This document shows, piece after piece, positions 63,400 through 64,000 of a DNA stretch of 64,000 nucleotides. Below the pieces are notes generated by a model. It was given only the letters and a program-made list of their open reading frames with translations. It was not told the origin of the DNA and did no database searches. A program made the translations under genes and the position numbers. This DNA comes from Salinimonas chungwhensis DSM 16280 (GTDB lineage Bacteria > Pseudomonadota > Gammaproteobacteria > Enterobacterales > Alteromonadaceae): assembly GCF_000378185.1 (NCBI RefSeq), contig NZ_KB899380.1, positions 124,001 through 188,000 of the forward strand, given 5' to 3'. Positions within the stretch are counted from its first letter, which is position 1; the number at the start of each line of letters is the position of its first letter.

Positions 63400-64000
63400 T
63401 CATTGCCTGCGGTTTACATCTCTTACACTCAGGCGAAGCTCCAGCACCTTAATAGTGTCAAAGAAATCAAACTGTATCTCACACTCAGCATTTATCATCG
63501 CCCGCCATACGTAACGTAGCCGATCAGGTCTTGGCCCGGTCCAGAATGCTTTGGTTTTATTAATGTAGGCAATAACCGGCGCGATGTGGCCATCCCGATA
63601 AATTTGTCGAACAAAGTTCCAGTCCGGCCCGAAAGAACTCAACACCGCTGCGTCACCGGCTTCAATGGACTTCAGTAACGCATCAAAGGCCTCATCAGGG
63701 TTACCTTTCCTATATGCAAGCCATGCCTGCGCGATACCTACAGCATGTTTTTCACTGCTAAAACTGTCAAATACATCTCCGGCAATCTGTTGTTTTACAC
63801 TCAGTGCATCAGCATGCTCAAAAACACGATCAATTTTGGCCTCAACCTCACTGACAGGGTCGAACTGGGCACTGTATTTCAGGTGTCTGCTTAAATCTCC
63901 TATTATCTGGAAAGGGTTGTCGCTGATGGCCAGACTGCGCTGGTAATCCCGCCACGTATCCACAAGCAAACGCCTGTTTTTTGCCTCATAATAAGCATAC
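63400..64000 (-). CDS. C-terminal part of an unidentified protein
   Basis: The frame is open to the window edge and ends at 63400, so at least 200 C-terminal residues are visible. The segment is largely helical with TPR-like pairs (AQAWLAYRKGNPDEAFDALL, about 30-residue spacing). It ends in a compact domain containing FGPDWNFVRQIYRDGHIAPV and WTGPRPDRLRYVWRA. No cysteine-rich, membrane or enzyme motif is seen. It could be a TPR-containing regulator or enzyme; no function is assigned without the N-terminal part. Confidence 0.6.
   Translation of the reverse strand, partial: YAYYEAKNRRLLVDTWRDYQRSLAISDNPFQIIGDLSRHLKYSAQFDPVSEVEAKIDRVFEHADALSVKQQIAGDVFDSFSSEKHAVGIAQAWLAYRKGNPDEAFDALLKSIEAGDAAVLSSFGPDWNFVRQIYRDGHIAPVIAYINKTKAFWTGPRPDRLRYVWRAMINAECEIQFDFFDTIKVLELRLSVRDVNRRQ

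Overview
The window comes from a marine-type gammaproteobacterium, most likely Alteromonadaceae (Alteromonas/Salinimonas-like). The evidence is the family-level look of the proteins and several conserved gammaproteobacterial neighbourhoods: diaA-dolP, arcB beside gltBD, typA divergent from glnA-glnL-glnG, tyrS/M23 peptidase/anmK, and plsC-rraB. It is chromosomal, densely coded and housekeeping-rich. I saw no rRNA, tRNA, CRISPR array, insertion sequence or prophage.

Layout. 1-3.3 kb: end of diaA, dolP, an MFS exporter and a duplicated-domain secreted protein. 3.4-10.1 kb: a 2-methylcitrate (propionate) locus, GntR regulator-prpB-prpC-acnD-prpF, with palindromic operator candidates over the regulator promoter. 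10.1-14.7 kb (minus strand): two PH-domain membrane proteins and the anoxic/redox sensor kinase ArcB. 14.7-15.7 kb: a 1.08-kb gap holding one possible 21-codon peptide. 15.7-21.6 kb: gltBD glutamate synthase. 21.8-28.6 kb: small secreted and membrane proteins, a DUF2726 gene with a textbook sigma-54 promoter, then mtnN, a CbiB/CobD-like gene, btuF, a rhodanese lipoprotein, and a translationally coupled DUF2721/GNAT/FAD-oxidoreductase set. 28.5-32.8 kb: tyrS, a cell-wall M23 peptidase, anmK and an SRPBCC protein. 32.9-36.3 kb: a long trans-sulfuration-type PLP enzyme divergent from a D-2-hydroxyacid dehydrogenase, and a GST. 36.4-43.8 kb: erpA, a DUF6776 protein, a CLC protein, hemJ, a UPF0149 protein, a variant Nramp transporter, a MalY/PatB enzyme and a frameshifted receiver-domain gene. 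43.9-50.9 kb: typA and the nitrogen regulon core glnA-(DUF4124)-glnL-glnG, with visible NtrC sites and a sigma-54 promoter. 51.2-52.6 kb: a tryptophan-halogenase-like flavoprotein. 52.7-57.8 kb: an ABC/HlyD/TolC export triad divergent from a LysR regulator. 57.8-64 kb: an HPt-HD-GYP fusion, plsC, rraB, a lipoprotein amidase, an S41-like protein without its serine, and the end of an unidentified gene.

How it works together. Nitrogen assimilation is the strongest theme: GlnA plus GltBD form the GS-GOGAT cycle, and GlnL/GlnG control glnA through sigma-54. Central carbon is represented by propionate oxidation and by ArcB.

The most unusual object is the export triad. Its ABC subunit keeps the transmembrane half and the length of a nucleotide-binding domain, yet has lost every catalytic ATPase motif while all three coupled reading frames stay intact. 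Other oddities are a CLC protein with channel-type residues, an Nramp protein without the canonical metal ligands, ArcB lacking one of its two redox cysteines, and an S41 pseudo-protease. All calls rest on reading the sequence and family knowledge; no database search was run.
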